Source: Candidatus Methylobacter oryzae
GTDB lineage: Bacteria; Pseudomonadota; Gammaproteobacteria; Methylococcales; Methylomonadaceae
Length of the DNA: 41,496 bases
NCBI RefSeq assembly: GCF_003994235.2
Contig: NZ_RYFG02000089.1
Span: 1-41,496, forward strand
Direction of reading: 5' to 3'
The notes beneath the pieces were generated by a model. The model saw only the letters and a program-made list of their open reading frames with translations, was not told the origin of the DNA and did no database searches. A program made the position numbers and the translations under genes. Of the stretch, positions 24,024 to 33,800 are shown one piece after another. Numbering within the stretch: position 1 is the first letter of the stretch; every line of letters begins with the position of its first letter.

Positions 24024-24551
24024 ATGGCACTTATTAACGATAATAAACGGTTTATACAGTGGGCTATTGCACTCAGCCTTTTTGTTTCTGTGCTGATTAC
24101 ACTTGATTTTATTGGCGACTATCGCGATGGCGTTGCATGGACGCATTTACTCACTGAAGTGCTAATTCTGACGTTCTCTCTGGCTGGCATCGTCTATTTC
24201 GGCCGGCTTTATCATCAATTTGCGCAATCCAAAATCAATTTGCTGAGGCAGGATTTGGCATTGGCCAATCAACAAGCTCAACAGTGGCGCGAGGCGAATC
24301 GCGGGCTTATCGAGGGTTTGGCGGCTCAAATTAAAAAGCAGTTTGATAGTTGGCAACTAACGCCGGCTGAAGCGGAAGTCGGCATGCTGATGTTAAAAGG
24401 TCTCAGCTTTAGCGAAATTGCCGGTCTGCGTAACGCAAGCGAGCGTACCGTACGCGACCAGGCCCGGGCGATTTACCGCAAATCCGGGCTGGCAGGACGC
24501 ACCGAGCTGTCCGCTTTTTTTCTGGAGGATTTACTATTGCCACGTCAGTAA
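24024..24551 (+). CDS. Membrane-anchored LuxR-type transcriptional regulator
   Basis: The 175-residue protein begins with two membrane segments (about 11-30 and 42-62), followed by a coiled-coil linker rich in Gln, Ala and Leu (about 70-105). A C-terminal LuxR/GerE helix-turn-helix follows: LTPAEAEVGMLMLKGLSFSE, then ERTVRDQARAIYRKSGLAGR. There is no receiver or ligand-binding domain, so a signal would have to come through the membrane part. It is divergent from the cytochrome b561 gene with about 100 bases between, a typical regulator-target layout. Confidence 0.85.
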   Translation: MALINDNKRFIQWAIALSLFVSVLITLDFIGDYRDGVAWTHLLTEVLILTFSLAGIVYFGRLYHQFAQSKINLLRQDLALANQQAQQWREANRGLIEGLAAQIKKQFDSWQLTPAEAEVGMLMLKGLSFSEIAGLRNASERTVRDQARAIYRKSGLAGRTELSAFFLEDLLLPRQ

Positions 24552-24691
24552 GAGTAAAGCGTGAATTCCGTTGATACGCCAGATTTGAGCGCGAAAACTT
24601 ATGCGACCTTTTATATATGTGGTGGCCCCGCTATAGAGCAGTCGCAGGCTGCATTTTTACATTGCACGTTTCTACCGGGCGGGGCGAGCGA

Positions 24692-24716
24692 AGTGAAGCG
24701 CGCTGCACGCTTCACT
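24692..24716. terminator. Hairpin between the LuxR-type gene and purK
   Basis: AGTGAAGCG and CGCTTCACT form a perfect 9-bp stem with a seven-base loop. It lies between convergent genes, 11 bases beyond the purK stop codon, and could serve both directions. Confidence 0.5.
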
Positions 24717-24726
24717 CCTCAAACGT

Positions 24727-25821
24727 CTACGAATCGTCAACCTGATCGGCCAGCTCGGCCAGTTTCTTAACCGATTCCGATAATTGTTCAGCGTTTTCCG
24801 CCCGTATCGTTGCATGGGCCACTTTGCGGCCTTTGCGCGGGGCTTTGTCGTACAGATGCAGATGCGCATGCGGGATCGCCAGCACGTCTTCGGTCGCAGG
24901 CAGGCCGCCGATGAAGTTGACCATCGCCGCATGGCCTACCGGCGCGGTCGAACCCAGCGGCAAATCCAGGATCGCGCGCAAGTGGTTTTCGAACTGGCTG
25001 GTTTCCGCGCCTTCTATCGTCCAATGGCCGGAGTTGTGCACGCGCGGCGCAAACTCGTTGGCAAGCAGCTTGCCGTTCACGTCGAACAGTTCCAGCGCCA
25101 GCACGCCGACGTAACCCAACGCTTCCAGCAAGCGCGATACGTAGTCTTCGGCTTGTTGTTGCAGCGGATCGTTCGCTCGGCATTCGGATACGCGCAGGAT
25201 GCCGCCGCGATGCAGGTTTTCCGATAGCGGATAGAACACCGTTTCGCCGGATACGCTGCGCACGGCGATGATCGACACTTCGCGCTTGAACGGCACGAAC
25301 GCTTCGACGACGGACGGCACGCCCTGCAACAGTTCCCATGCCGGTTTTAAGTCGTCGGGCGATTTCAGCACCGATTGGCCTTTGCCGTCGTAGCCTTGGG
25401 TGCGGCTTTTCAGGATGGCCGGATAGCCTATTGTTGTCATCGCCTGTTCCAGGTTTTCAAGGCTGTCGATCGCTGCATAATCAGGCGTCGGGATGCCGAT
25501 GTCGTGGAAGAAGGTTTTTTCGAACAAACGGTCCTGGGCCACTGCCAAGGCTTTAGGGCAAGGATGCACTTGCGTGTGCGAGACTAAAAATTCGGCAACG
25601 TTGGCCGGCACGTTCTCGAATTCGTAAGTGACCACGTCGGCGCGCTCGGCCAATTGCGCCAGCAATGCCGGATCGCGGTAATCGCCGACTAAAGGCTCGC
25701 CCAACCTATTCGCGCAGGCGTCGGCGGACGGGTCCAGGAACACGAATTCCAAGCCCAACGGCACACCCGCCAGAGCTATCATTCTGGCCAATTGGCCCGC
25801 GCCCAATACACCCACTCTCAT
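24727..25821 (-). CDS. purK: N5-carboxyaminoimidazole ribonucleotide synthase
   Basis: This 364-residue ATP-grasp enzyme makes N5-CAIR from AIR, bicarbonate and ATP in purine synthesis. The N-terminal [19 protein letters not shown], the ATP-grasp [12 protein letters not shown] loop and the metal-binding [17 protein letters not shown] segment are all intact. Its ATG overlaps the purE stop (ATGA), so translation is coupled. purE is upstream. Confidence 0.95.
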   Translation of the reverse strand: MRVGVLGAGQLARMIALAGVPLGLEFVFLDPSADACANRLGEPLVGDYRDPALLAQLAERADVVTYEFENVPANVAEFLVSHTQVHPCPKALAVAQDRLFEKTFFHDIGIPTPDYAAIDSLENLEQAMTTIGYPAILKSRTQGYDGKGQSVLKSPDDLKPAWELLQGVPSVVEAFVPFKREVSIIAVRSVSGETVFYPLSENLHRGGILRVSECRANDPLQQQAEDYVSRLLEALGYVGVLALELFDVNGKLLANEFAPRVHNSGHWTIEGAETSQFENHLRAILDLPLGSTAPVGHAAMVNFIGGLPATEDVLAIPHAHLHLYDKAPRKGRKVAHATIRAENAEQLSESVKKLAELADQVDDS

Positions 25822-26318
25822 AATGCGTCTCCCGGTCTTGGATCTGAGTGCGCAAGCACCGATTCGGTTTGCTCATTCCTGAACTTGTTTAAGGCGTCCT
25901 TATAGTGGACATGTTTGTTACTGATGATGGCCGCAGCCAGCAAGGCCGCGTTGATTGCGCCGGCTTTGCCTATCGCCAAGGTGCCGACCGGAATACCGGC
26001 GGGCATTTGCACGATGGATAATAAAGAATCCATGCCGTTTAGCGCTTTGGACTGCACCGGTACGCCCAATACCGGCACTGCGGTTTTTGCGGCGGTCATG
26101 CCGGGCAAATGCGCGGCTCCGCCCGCTCCGGCAATAATCACTTCCAGGCCCTTGGTTTCGGCTGTTTCGGCATAATCGAACAGTTTATCCGGGGTACGGT
26201 GTGCCGAAACGACTTCAACTTCGTGAGGGATGCCGAGCCGCTCCAGGGTTTCCGCAGCAAAGCGCATGGTTTCCCAGTCGGACGTCGAGCCCATGATGAT
26301 GCCAACCAATGCGGTCAT
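25818..26318 (-). CDS. purE: N5-carboxyaminoimidazole ribonucleotide mutase
   Basis: The 166-residue protein converts N5-CAIR to [14 protein letters not shown], the [15 protein letters not shown] loop with the catalytic His, [12 protein letters not shown] and [13 protein letters not shown] are all conserved. A strong AAGGAG lies eight bases upstream of the ATG. It is the first gene of purEK, and a block of nested inverted repeats lies upstream rather than a visible PurR-type operator. Confidence 0.95.
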   Translation of the reverse strand: MTALVGIIMGSTSDWETMRFAAETLERLGIPHEVEVVSAHRTPDKLFDYAETAETKGLEVIIAGAGGAAHLPGMTAAKTAVPVLGVPVQSKALNGMDSLLSIVQMPAGIPVGTLAIGKAGAINAALLAAAIISNKHVHYKDALNKFRNEQTESVLAHSDPRPGDAL

Positions 26319-26364
26319 CTGTTACTCCTTATTAAGCAGGTAATCATAAATGTCTAAATAGCAT

Positions 26365-26481
26365 GTAGGCCGGAATAAGTCTGTTTGAGCGGGAGCGAAA
26401 ACAGGCGTTTCCGGCATATTGCATAGCAAGCCGGAAACGCTTTCCTTGCGCTACGCTCGGGAAAGCCTTATTCCGGCCTAC
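26365..26481. repeat. Nested inverted repeat GTAGGCCGGAATAAG
   Basis: The outer arms (26365-26379 and 26467-26481) are a perfect 15-bp inverted repeat. The inner arms GCGTTTCCGGC / GCCGGAAACGC (26405-26415, 26430-26440) are also perfect. It resembles other dispersed palindromic units rather than a gene. Confidence 0.75.
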
Positions 26482-26566
26482 GATTCTATATCCAAAAATC
26501 AAAGCCGCGTAGTATCGCATAAATGCAGCTATGTTCATCTTTATACACAAGTATTTTAAGAGTCGT

Positions 26567-26709
26567 CATTCCGGCAGGGATTGCCGGAATCCAGGTCACA
26601 GGGATGTGAACGCTTGATTTATCTAATCAACTCTTATTTTGTAAGACTTATTGTTGGCTTCGGAATTGCTATCCATGGCATCTGGATCCCGGCAATCCCT
26701 GCCGGAATG
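26567..26709. repeat. Inverted repeat CATTCCGGCAGGGATTGCCGG
   Basis: The arms at 26567-26587 and 26689-26709 are a perfect 21-bp inverted repeat around about 100 bases of AT-rich sequence. CATTCCGGCAGGGATTGCCGG-type repeats occur in many proteobacterial genomes. With the neighbouring element it fills the gap between purE and rmuC, which holds no gene. Confidence 0.75.
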
Positions 26710-26737
26710 GCGCGGTTAATAAGCGCATAAATAATTT

Positions 26738-28060
26738 CTAATTTTCATCGTTATCCAACCCTGCCTGATCGGTAATACTTTTCGGGAAAGCCTTTTTGAC
26801 TTTAACGCCCAGCTCGACGAAGCTGCCGGCTTGGCGGATCAGGTTGCCGTTGCCCTGGGTCAATTTATTCATCACGCCGTCATAGGTGCTGTTGACGGTG
26901 CTTAACTGCTTGCCCAGTTTGTCCAGGTCGTCGACAAAGCCGCGTATTTTGTCGTAAACCAGGCCGGCTTTATCGGCAATCGCACGGGCATTTTCGTTCT
27001 GGCGTTCATAGCGCCAGATATTTTCTATCGTGCGTAGCGTCGCCAGCAAGGTGGTTGGGGTAACGACAACGATTTTATGTTCGAAAGCGTCGGTAAACAA
27101 ACGCTCGTCGGCTTGAAATGCGGCAATGAAGGCCGCTTCAATTGGCATGAATAACAATACAAAATCCAGCGATCTCAAGCCTTTTAAGTCCGAATAGTTC
27201 TTGTTGCTGAGCCCTTTGATATGTTCCCGGACCGCGTCGGTATGCTGCTTTAACGACAGCGTCCGCTCCTGGTCGTCTTCGGTCGAGCAATAACGTTCGT
27301 AAGCCAGCAGGGATACTTTGGAATCGATAACGACATCCTTGTTTTCCGGCAGGCGAACAATTACGTCCGGTTTGAACAGCCGGTTATCTTCATCCCGGAA
27401 CGCGCCTTGCGTTTCGTATTCGATGCCTTTGCGCAGTCCCGATTTTTCCAGCACTTTTTCAAGGATCATTTCGCCCCAGTTGCCTTGGGCTTTTTTATCG
27501 CCTTTTAGCGCGCGGGTCAGGTTCAGCGCTTCCTGGTTCATTTGCGCGGTATCGCGCCTCAATGAGACGATTTCCTCGCGCAGGGAAATACGGTCTTTGT
27601 TCTCGTTATCGTAAACCGTTTCTATGCGTTGCTTGAATTCGCCCAGCTGTTCGCGCAACGGCGAGACGATGTGATCTAGGCTGGTTTTATGGTGTTCGGT
27701 GAATTGTTTGCTGCGGTCGTCGAAAATCTTGCCGGCCAGGTTTTCAAACTGGGTATTCAGGCGCACTTCCGCATCCAGCAATAATTTTAATTTTTCCTCG
27801 GTATTTTTCGCCTGTTCGTCGATGCGGGTTTGCAACTCGGCATTGTGGGTTTTGGTCTCGATAAATAGCTGCTGCAATTGCTTGAATTCGGCTTCGCGGT
27901 TTTGAAATTGCTTGAGTTTTTCTTCTAAAACAGCCTGGCCGGTTGAGAGTTGGCGAATCAGGTTTTTATCTTTGCCGCTTAGCAGGCGCATTGCCAATGC
28001 GCCAACCAGGAAGCCGGTAAAAGCCCAAATCAAAGGTGGTATATTACTGATAAAGCTCAT
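26738..28060 (-). CDS. rmuC: DNA recombination protein RmuC
   Basis: The 440-residue protein has an N-terminal membrane anchor (about 8-27) and a long coiled coil (about 35-190). The conserved RmuC domain follows (LKGDKKAQGNWGEMILEKVL, DVVIDSKVSLLAYERY, LLFMPIEAAFIAAFQ, VVVTPTTLLATLRTI). RmuC limits DNA inversions at short repeats and is related to the PD-(D/E)xK nuclease fold. The start is five bases after the MNT nucleotidyltransferase gene ends, so the HEPN-MNT-rmuC genes may share a transcript. Confidence 0.93.
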   Translation of the reverse strand: MSFISNIPPLIWAFTGFLVGALAMRLLSGKDKNLIRQLSTGQAVLEEKLKQFQNREAEFKQLQQLFIETKTHNAELQTRIDEQAKNTEEKLKLLLDAEVRLNTQFENLAGKIFDDRSKQFTEHHKTSLDHIVSPLREQLGEFKQRIETVYDNENKDRISLREEIVSLRRDTAQMNQEALNLTRALKGDKKAQGNWGEMILEKVLEKSGLRKGIEYETQGAFRDEDNRLFKPDVIVRLPENKDVVIDSKVSLLAYERYCSTEDDQERTLSLKQHTDAVREHIKGLSNKNYSDLKGLRSLDFVLLFMPIEAAFIAAFQADERLFTDAFEHKIVVVTPTTLLATLRTIENIWRYERQNENARAIADKAGLVYDKIRGFVDDLDKLGKQLSTVNSTYDGVMNKLTQGNGNLIRQAGSFVELGVKVKKAFPKSITDQAGLDNDEN

Positions 28061-28065
28061 GTTGA

Positions 28066-28377
28066 CTAATTAGCAAACGGGGCGAGCAATTTTCCGACGC
28101 TATCGATATGCGTTACAAACAGTGGGTTTCCAAGTGCCTCATAATGCACGACGTCAAAAAAATACGGCAAAGGCAATTCTTCATTGAGTAAGAAATGTAA
28201 CTGTTGAATCGTTTTGCCGGTGACGGCTGAGCCTTTTACCGCCAAGTCGACATCGGATGCTTTACGGTATGTGCCTCTGGCGCGGGAACCGAAAATAACC
28301 GCGTTTTCAATTTCAGGGAATTGTTGAATCGCGGTTGCGATAAGTTTTATATCGCTACGGCTCAATCCTGTATTCAT
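28066..28377 (-). CDS. MNT-type minimal nucleotidyltransferase
   Basis: The 103-residue protein is a minimal nucleotidyltransferase: the GSRARGTYRKASDVDLAV segment carries the GSxxxG...DxD catalytic motif. Its ATG overlaps the stop of the HEPN-like gene by four bases (ATGA). The pair matches the HI0073/HI0074 type, in which the enzyme modifies or antagonises the HEPN partner. In related MNT/HEPN modules (type VII toxin-antitoxin) the enzyme is the antitoxin. Whether this pair is a toxin system is uncertain. Confidence 0.85.
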   Translation of the reverse strand: MNTGLSRSDIKLIATAIQQFPEIENAVIFGSRARGTYRKASDVDLAVKGSAVTGKTIQQLHFLLNEELPLPYFFDVVHYEALGNPLFVTHIDSVGKLLAPFAN

Positions 28378-28775
28378 CGCTCCAGCTCGATACTCATACG
28401 GCGATGCAATTGCTGTAAAGCCGGGAAATAGTCGGACTTGATTTTGTCGACCACTTCGATGGCCCTGATTTCTTCATACGTATGAGTGTTCAGGTTTGTA
28501 TCGCTCAATGCATCGATCCACAGCTGGCCGTCAGCCAGAATATTGGCCTGAAAAGCCAGTTTTATCGCATCTCTTGGCGAATTAACGGTGTAGCCTTGAT
28601 ACTCCAGATAATCTTTCATGCATTTCCATGCCAGTTTAAAAGCCATTTTATAGAACTGGATGATGCCGCCGCGCTCAATTTCGGTTGGCGTTGTAATGGA
28701 TAGCCCGCGTTCCAGCAATAAAAAGGCTTTTTCGTAATTATGGAAACGTTGTTGCCAGCGAATATCGTCAGTCAT
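28374..28775 (-). CDS. HEPN-like nucleotidyltransferase substrate-binding protein (HI0074 family)
   Basis: The 133-residue helical protein shows the HI0074-family core: RFHNYEKAFLLLERGL, then GGIIQFYKMAFKLAWKCMKDYLEYQGY, then SPRDAIKLAFQ and a C-terminal helix. I start at ATG 28775 (MTDDIRWQQRF); the longer open frame adds unconserved hydrophobic residues. No clear RxxxxH RNase motif of active HEPN toxins is visible, so it may be a substrate-binding partner rather than a nuclease. It is coupled to the MNT gene. Confidence 0.82.
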   Translation of the reverse strand: MTDDIRWQQRFHNYEKAFLLLERGLSITTPTEIERGGIIQFYKMAFKLAWKCMKDYLEYQGYTVNSPRDAIKLAFQANILADGQLWIDALSDTNLNTHTYEEIRAIEVVDKIKSDYFPALQQLHRRMSIELER

Positions 28776-28820
28776 GGTTATTAATCTAAAAATTACGTAA
28801 AACTGTTCAGCATATAGAAG

Positions 28821-28983
28821 ATAGAACACGGATAGAGATGGATTGACACGGATTTTTAGCTCGCCTTCGATTTGTTTGGTTTTTTATACCCAAAGGTCAT
28901 AATTAGGGTTTGAGCGGACGAGCCACTCAATTCAGCTTTAAATCCGTGTTTATCCGTTTAATCTGTGTCATCCGTGTTCTATT
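28821..28983. repeat. AACACGGAT-type inverted repeat with an internal REP-like copy
   Basis: The outer arms (AGAACACGGAT near 28823, ATCCGTGTTCT ending 28980) belong to the family at 15315-15420. REP-like copy g lies inside. The gap separates the HEPN gene and hemL. Confidence 0.65.
28885..28941 (+). repeat. REP-like repeat copy g
   Basis: This copy runs from TATACCCAAAGGTCATAA to TTCAGCTTTA. Its second stem is degraded (GAGCGGACGAGCCACTC). It is nested in the AACACGGAT-type element. Confidence 0.75.
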
Positions 28984-29008
28984 GAACATACGCTGACCAG
29001 TTACAAAA

Positions 29009-30289
29009 TTACAAACTCTTGAATACGGCTTCCGCAATATCCAAGGTTCTTTCCAAATCTTCATCGCTATGCGCAGCCGAAACAAAGCCGGCTTCGAATG
29101 CGGAAGGAGCTAGATAAACGCCTTGCTCCAGCATCGCGTGGAAAAAGCGTTTGAACAGGTTTTGGTCGCAATTCATGACCTGGGCGAAGCGGCTGACTTG
29201 TTGCTCGGCCGTGAAAAACAGCCCGAACATGCCGCCGACGCTGTTGGTCGTCAATGCGATACCGGCCAGGCCGGCGCGTTGTTTCAAGTCCGAAACCAGT
29301 TTTTCGGTTTTCCCCGTCAATGCTTGATAAAAACCGGGTTCGGTGATCAATTCCAGCGTTTTCAAACCGGCGGCCATTGCAACCGGGTTGCCGGACAACG
29401 TACCGGCCTGGTACACGGGGCCTAACGGCGCAAGATGTTCCATGATTTTGCGCGAGCCGCCGAAAGCGCCGACCGGCATGCCGCCGCCGATGACTTTGCC
29501 CAAGGTCGTCAAATCGGGCTTGACGTTGTAATAGCCTTGCGCGCCGGTCAATCCGACGCGGAAACCGGTCATTACTTCATCGAAGATCAACACACTATTA
29601 TATTGATCGCAAACTTGGCGCAAACATTCCAGGAAGCCGGGCTCAGGCGGAATGCAATTCATGTTGCCGGCAACCGGCTCGACGATAATGCAGGCGATTT
29701 GTTCGCCCAGTTCGGCAAACAGGGCTTTGACCGCTTCGCTATCGTTGTAGGCCAGCGTGATCGTGTTCTCGGCAACGGCAGCCGGTACGCCGGGAGAGCT
29801 GGGTACGCCGAACGTCAATGCGCCGGAACCGGCCTTGACCAATAATGAGTCGGAATGGCCGTGATAGCAGCCTTCGAACTTAACGATTTTATCCCGGCCG
29901 GCGTAACCGCGGGCCAGACGGATTGCGCTCATCGTCGCTTCGGTGCCGGAGCTGACCATTCTGACCATATCGATAGACGGCAACAGTTCGCAGATTTTTT
30001 TCGCCATTAGCGTTTCAATTTCGGTCGGCGCGCCGAAACTCAGGCCTTTTTCGGCAGTTTGCTTAACCGCTGTAATAACGTCCGGATGGGCGTGGCCCAA
30101 AATCATCGGCCCCCATGAGCCGACGTAATCGATATAACGCTTGCCTAAACTGTCGTAAATATAAGCGCCTTGGGCACGGTCGATAAAAACCGGCGTGCCG
30201 CCCACGCCGCTAAAAGAGCGTACCGGCGAATTGACGCCGCCTGGAATTACAAGTTTTGCATCGGAAAATAACGCGCTCGCTTCTGTCAT
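29009..30289 (-). CDS. hemL: Glutamate-1-semialdehyde 2,1-aminomutase
   Basis: The 426-residue PLP enzyme makes 5-aminolevulinate from glutamate-1-semialdehyde in the C5 tetrapyrrole pathway. The start [20 protein letters not shown] is typical. [27 protein letters not shown] and [18 protein letters not shown] with PLP-binding Lys265 are present, as is [16 protein letters not shown]. Length is normal. It is a single-gene unit flanked by repeat elements on both sides. Confidence 0.95.
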   Translation of the reverse strand: MTEASALFSDAKLVIPGGVNSPVRSFSGVGGTPVFIDRAQGAYIYDSLGKRYIDYVGSWGPMILGHAHPDVITAVKQTAEKGLSFGAPTEIETLMAKKICELLPSIDMVRMVSSGTEATMSAIRLARGYAGRDKIVKFEGCYHGHSDSLLVKAGSGALTFGVPSSPGVPAAVAENTITLAYNDSEAVKALFAELGEQIACIIVEPVAGNMNCIPPEPGFLECLRQVCDQYNSVLIFDEVMTGFRVGLTGAQGYYNVKPDLTTLGKVIGGGMPVGAFGGSRKIMEHLAPLGPVYQAGTLSGNPVAMAAGLKTLELITEPGFYQALTGKTEKLVSDLKQRAGLAGIALTTNSVGGMFGLFFTAEQQVSRFAQVMNCDQNLFKRFFHAMLEQGVYLAPSAFEAGFVSAAHSDEDLERTLDIAEAVFKSL

Positions 30290-30424
30290 GATTTTTTATT
30301 GCCAAGGATGGTTGCCGCAAGCCTAACAGGCGCAGGCATGGAGTAGATTGAATTTAAGGCTTACAAGGATAGGATAAGTTTGCCTGGATTGAAAGTTTAT
30401 CGTTAACGCTTATGAAAAATAAAG

Positions 30425-30628
30425 GTAACTATTCAGCCACGGATTAAATGGATAAGGCGAAAGGCACAGGGCAAAAGGCAAAAAAAATCGGCGTCGACAG
30501 GACCTTTGTCTTTCGCCTTTTGTCTCGCTCTTTAATATCCAAAGGGCATAAGTTTCGTTGGGCAGGAAAGCCGCTCAACTCAGCTTTAATCCGTATGCAT
30601 CTGTGTCAATCTGTGGCTGAATAGTTAC
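30425..30628. repeat. GTAACTATTCAGCCAC inverted repeat with nested repeats
   Basis: The 16-base arms at 30425-30440 and 30613-30628 are perfect complements. Inside lie an AAGGCGAAAGGCA / CTTTCGCCTTTT-type inverted repeat and REP-like copy h, giving three layers of palindromic elements. Confidence 0.7.
30533..30589 (+). repeat. REP-like repeat copy h
   Basis: A diverged copy: TAATATCCAAAGGGCATAAG at the left and GCCGCTCAACTCAGCTTTAA at the right. The GAGCGG arm is altered, so the second hairpin is lost. Confidence 0.7.
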
Positions 30629-30827
30629 AAATAAAGCTTTTAAAGCTAAGCTGCGGAATGGACCGGTTGCTCGTTGAAACGGCTGTTTCTATCGTTTATA
30701 GCGTTTTTAGCATGCTTATTCAGGCTAAAAGAATGAACTTCGCGTCCTGAAAAAAATGGCAGTACCTTAATAATAAGATTATTATTCTTCGCTTAATACC
30801 ACAGATAACTGATGTCAGAAGAGATTT

Positions 30828-33800
30828 ATGTCAACACCATTGTCGCCGTCGCAACATTCAAAGCGTAATTTTCTCCGGTCGTTAAGCGTTGTTATTCTGG
30901 TTGTCAGTGTTTCCGAAGCGCTGGTAATGTTATTGCTTCATGCGGCCCAGCAATCGGGGATGGTCTTATCGCCCGTACAAAATATTGTTCTGGACGTTAT
31001 TTTGCTGGCAATGCTGACCGCCCCGCTGCTGTGGCTATTGGTAATACGCCCTTTGGTTTTACAGATTGTCCGGGAAAGACGGTCAACCAATAGAGAACTG
31101 CTGAAGGCTTTGGAGAATCATGTCCTGGTGAGTATTGCCGATGTGCAGGGCCGCATTGTCTACGCAAACGACATGTTCTGCAAAGTCTCCGGTTATGAAC
31201 AGACTGAGTTGCTTGGACAGGACCACCGCATTGTTAACTCCGGCCATCACGACCGCGATTACATCCGTAACATGTGGAGCACCATTACCAGCGGGCAGGC
31301 GTGGCGGGGGGAATTTTGCAACCGCCGTAAGGATGGAGAGTTGTACTGGGTGGATAGCACTATCGCGCCTGTGTTGGACAAGCTCGGCAAGCCCGAACAA
31401 TATATTTCGATACGCCGGGATATTACCGAACGCAAAGCGGATGAACTCAAACTGGCGGCGCTGAAGCGCGGGCTGGACGCCAGCAGCGAGATGATTCTGA
31501 TCACCAATGCCGAGGGCTTCATTCAGTATGCGAACCCGGCTCTTTGTTTGTTCACAGGCTGGGACGAACATGCGTTGATGGGGCAAAAACCTTCGGTACT
31601 GGACAGTCCTGACGCCGATCAACAAATCCTGGCCGAGTTGCAAAGCCGGCTGCATTGTTGCGAAGCCTGGTCGGGCCGGCTGAAATGCCGTCGACGCAGT
31701 GCGTTGGAATGCGTGGAGCAAGTTTCCGACGATAAGCTCGAATATTGGGCCAAAACCAATATTACGCCGATTCTGACTGCAAACGGCGCGCTGTCCGGGT
31801 ATGTGCAGATTCAGCACGATGTGACCGATCAGGTCGAGCAGGAAGCGGCGTTGCAAATCGAAAGCGACGATACTGCCGCGCGGCTGGCAATCTCGGAGGC
31901 GCTGCATCAATCCCTGCCGCTGGAACAGCGTTTCGTTCAGGTGCTGGATATTCTTTTCAACCTGAAGGCCTTTGATTTGCAACACAAGGGCGGCATATTC
32001 CTACGGCATCAGAATGAAGACTATCTGGAAAGTTTTGTAAGTCTTGATGCCAATGGGGTTGGGAGGCATCGGGTCGCTTTTGGCGACGGTTTATGCGGCC
32101 AGGTTGCTGTTTCAAAGAAGCTTGTCGTTGCCGATCAGTGTTGTTGCGATGAACAGCGGGCTCACGGACATTACGCAGTGCCTATTGCGTCGGGCGAGGA
32201 AATCCTCGGTGTCTTATTTATATTTACCGATCCTTATCCTGTGCATAGCGAAGCCCGTATTGCGATGCTGAAGGAAGTCGGCGACATGATAGCGCTGGCG
32301 ATACTTCAATATCAGGCCAATGCTTCGCTGGAAGCCGCTCGGGATGCGGCTTTGCAAGCAGCGCAAACCAAGACGGAGTTCCTGGCTAATATGAGTCATG
32401 AAATTCGCACGCCGATGAACGGCGTATTGGGCATGCTTGATCTGTTGCAGGATACTCAATTGTCTCGTGAACAATGGGATTTGATCGATATTGCCGCGCA
32501 CTCTGCAGAATCCCTGTTAACCATCATTAACGATATTCTGGATTTCTCCAAACTGGAGGCGGGCAAGATAGAGTTGGAGCGGATCGAATTTAACCTGCCC
32601 GATTTAGTGGAAGAAGTTTGCGCGCTGCTGTCTAGCCGCGCTCACGGCAAGGGTTTGGAATTAAACTGCTTTTTGCCGCCGAATCTGCCGCAGCGTTGGC
32701 AAGGCGACCCGACGCGCATACGGCAAGTGTTGACTAACCTGATCGGTAATGCGGTTAAATTTACCGAGCAGGGTGAAGTTTCGGTGAAAGTCTCGGCAAC
32801 TGCTCCTTGCGTTGCTCCCGATCACTGTTCCAGACGTGATTCTACCTCCCCCATCCATGGGATCGTATCTCCTGCATCCATGCAGTCGTCGGCAACTGTT
32901 CCCGGCACACCCTCTGTAGAGGCATTGCGTTTTGATGTTATCGATACCGGCATCGGCATCAGCGCCGAGACGCAAGCGCGCTTGTTCCAGGCATTCTCGC
33001 AGGCCGACAGCTCGACTTCGCGGCGTTATGGCGGTACCGGGCTTGGCCTGTCGATCAGCAAGGATCTGGTTGTGCTTATGAATGGCAGCATTGGCGTAGA
33101 AAGTGCCGAGGGACAGGGGGCAAACTTTTGGTTTACCCTGCCATTGACGCAAGTGGAGAGTGAGGCTCCGGTTCCGCCGGCAAATTTCACCGGCAAGCGG
33201 GTCTTGATAGTCGATGACAATGCTACCAACCGTATAATTTTGACGCATTACTTAAGCAATTGGGGATTTTCTTCAACTGAAACGGATTGCGGGCCGGCGG
33301 CGCTTATTGAACTTGAAGCCGCAGCCTTACGAAATGAACCTTATGATTTGCTGTTGTCGGATATGCAAATGCCGGACATGGACGGTTTTGCGCTGGCTCA
33401 AGCTATTGCCCGGAAAGCCATTATTGCGGATACGCCGCGTATTCTCTTATCTTCGGGCTCTATAGGCACCGAATCCGAAAGACTGGCAACGGGATTTATG
33501 CAAAGTCTGTTGAAACCGGTACGGCAATCGCAGCTTTTCGATGCAATTATCGCTGCATTGTCGTTTCCGTATCAAACATTAGCGCCTGTAAACCAGGTAA
33601 AAGAAATCTTGCCCGATTACAGCGATAAGCGCGTGTTGGTCGTGGAAGATAACAAGGTTAACCAGAAAGTGATAATGGCGCAGCTGGCTAAATTCCAGCT
33701 TAAGCCCGACTTGGCCAATAATGGGCTGGCCGCGTTGGATCGTTTGGATTGTCAAACGTACGACCTGGTGTTTATGGACTGCCAAATGCCGGTCATGGAC

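Larger units (their letters stand above)
30290..30827. other. Intergenic region between hemL and the hybrid kinase, divergent
   Basis: The gap of about 540 bases contains a nested repeat (30425-30628) and no gene. The stretch 30700-30827 upstream of the kinase is A/T-rich and probably holds its promoter; no specific operator is recognised. Confidence 0.6.
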
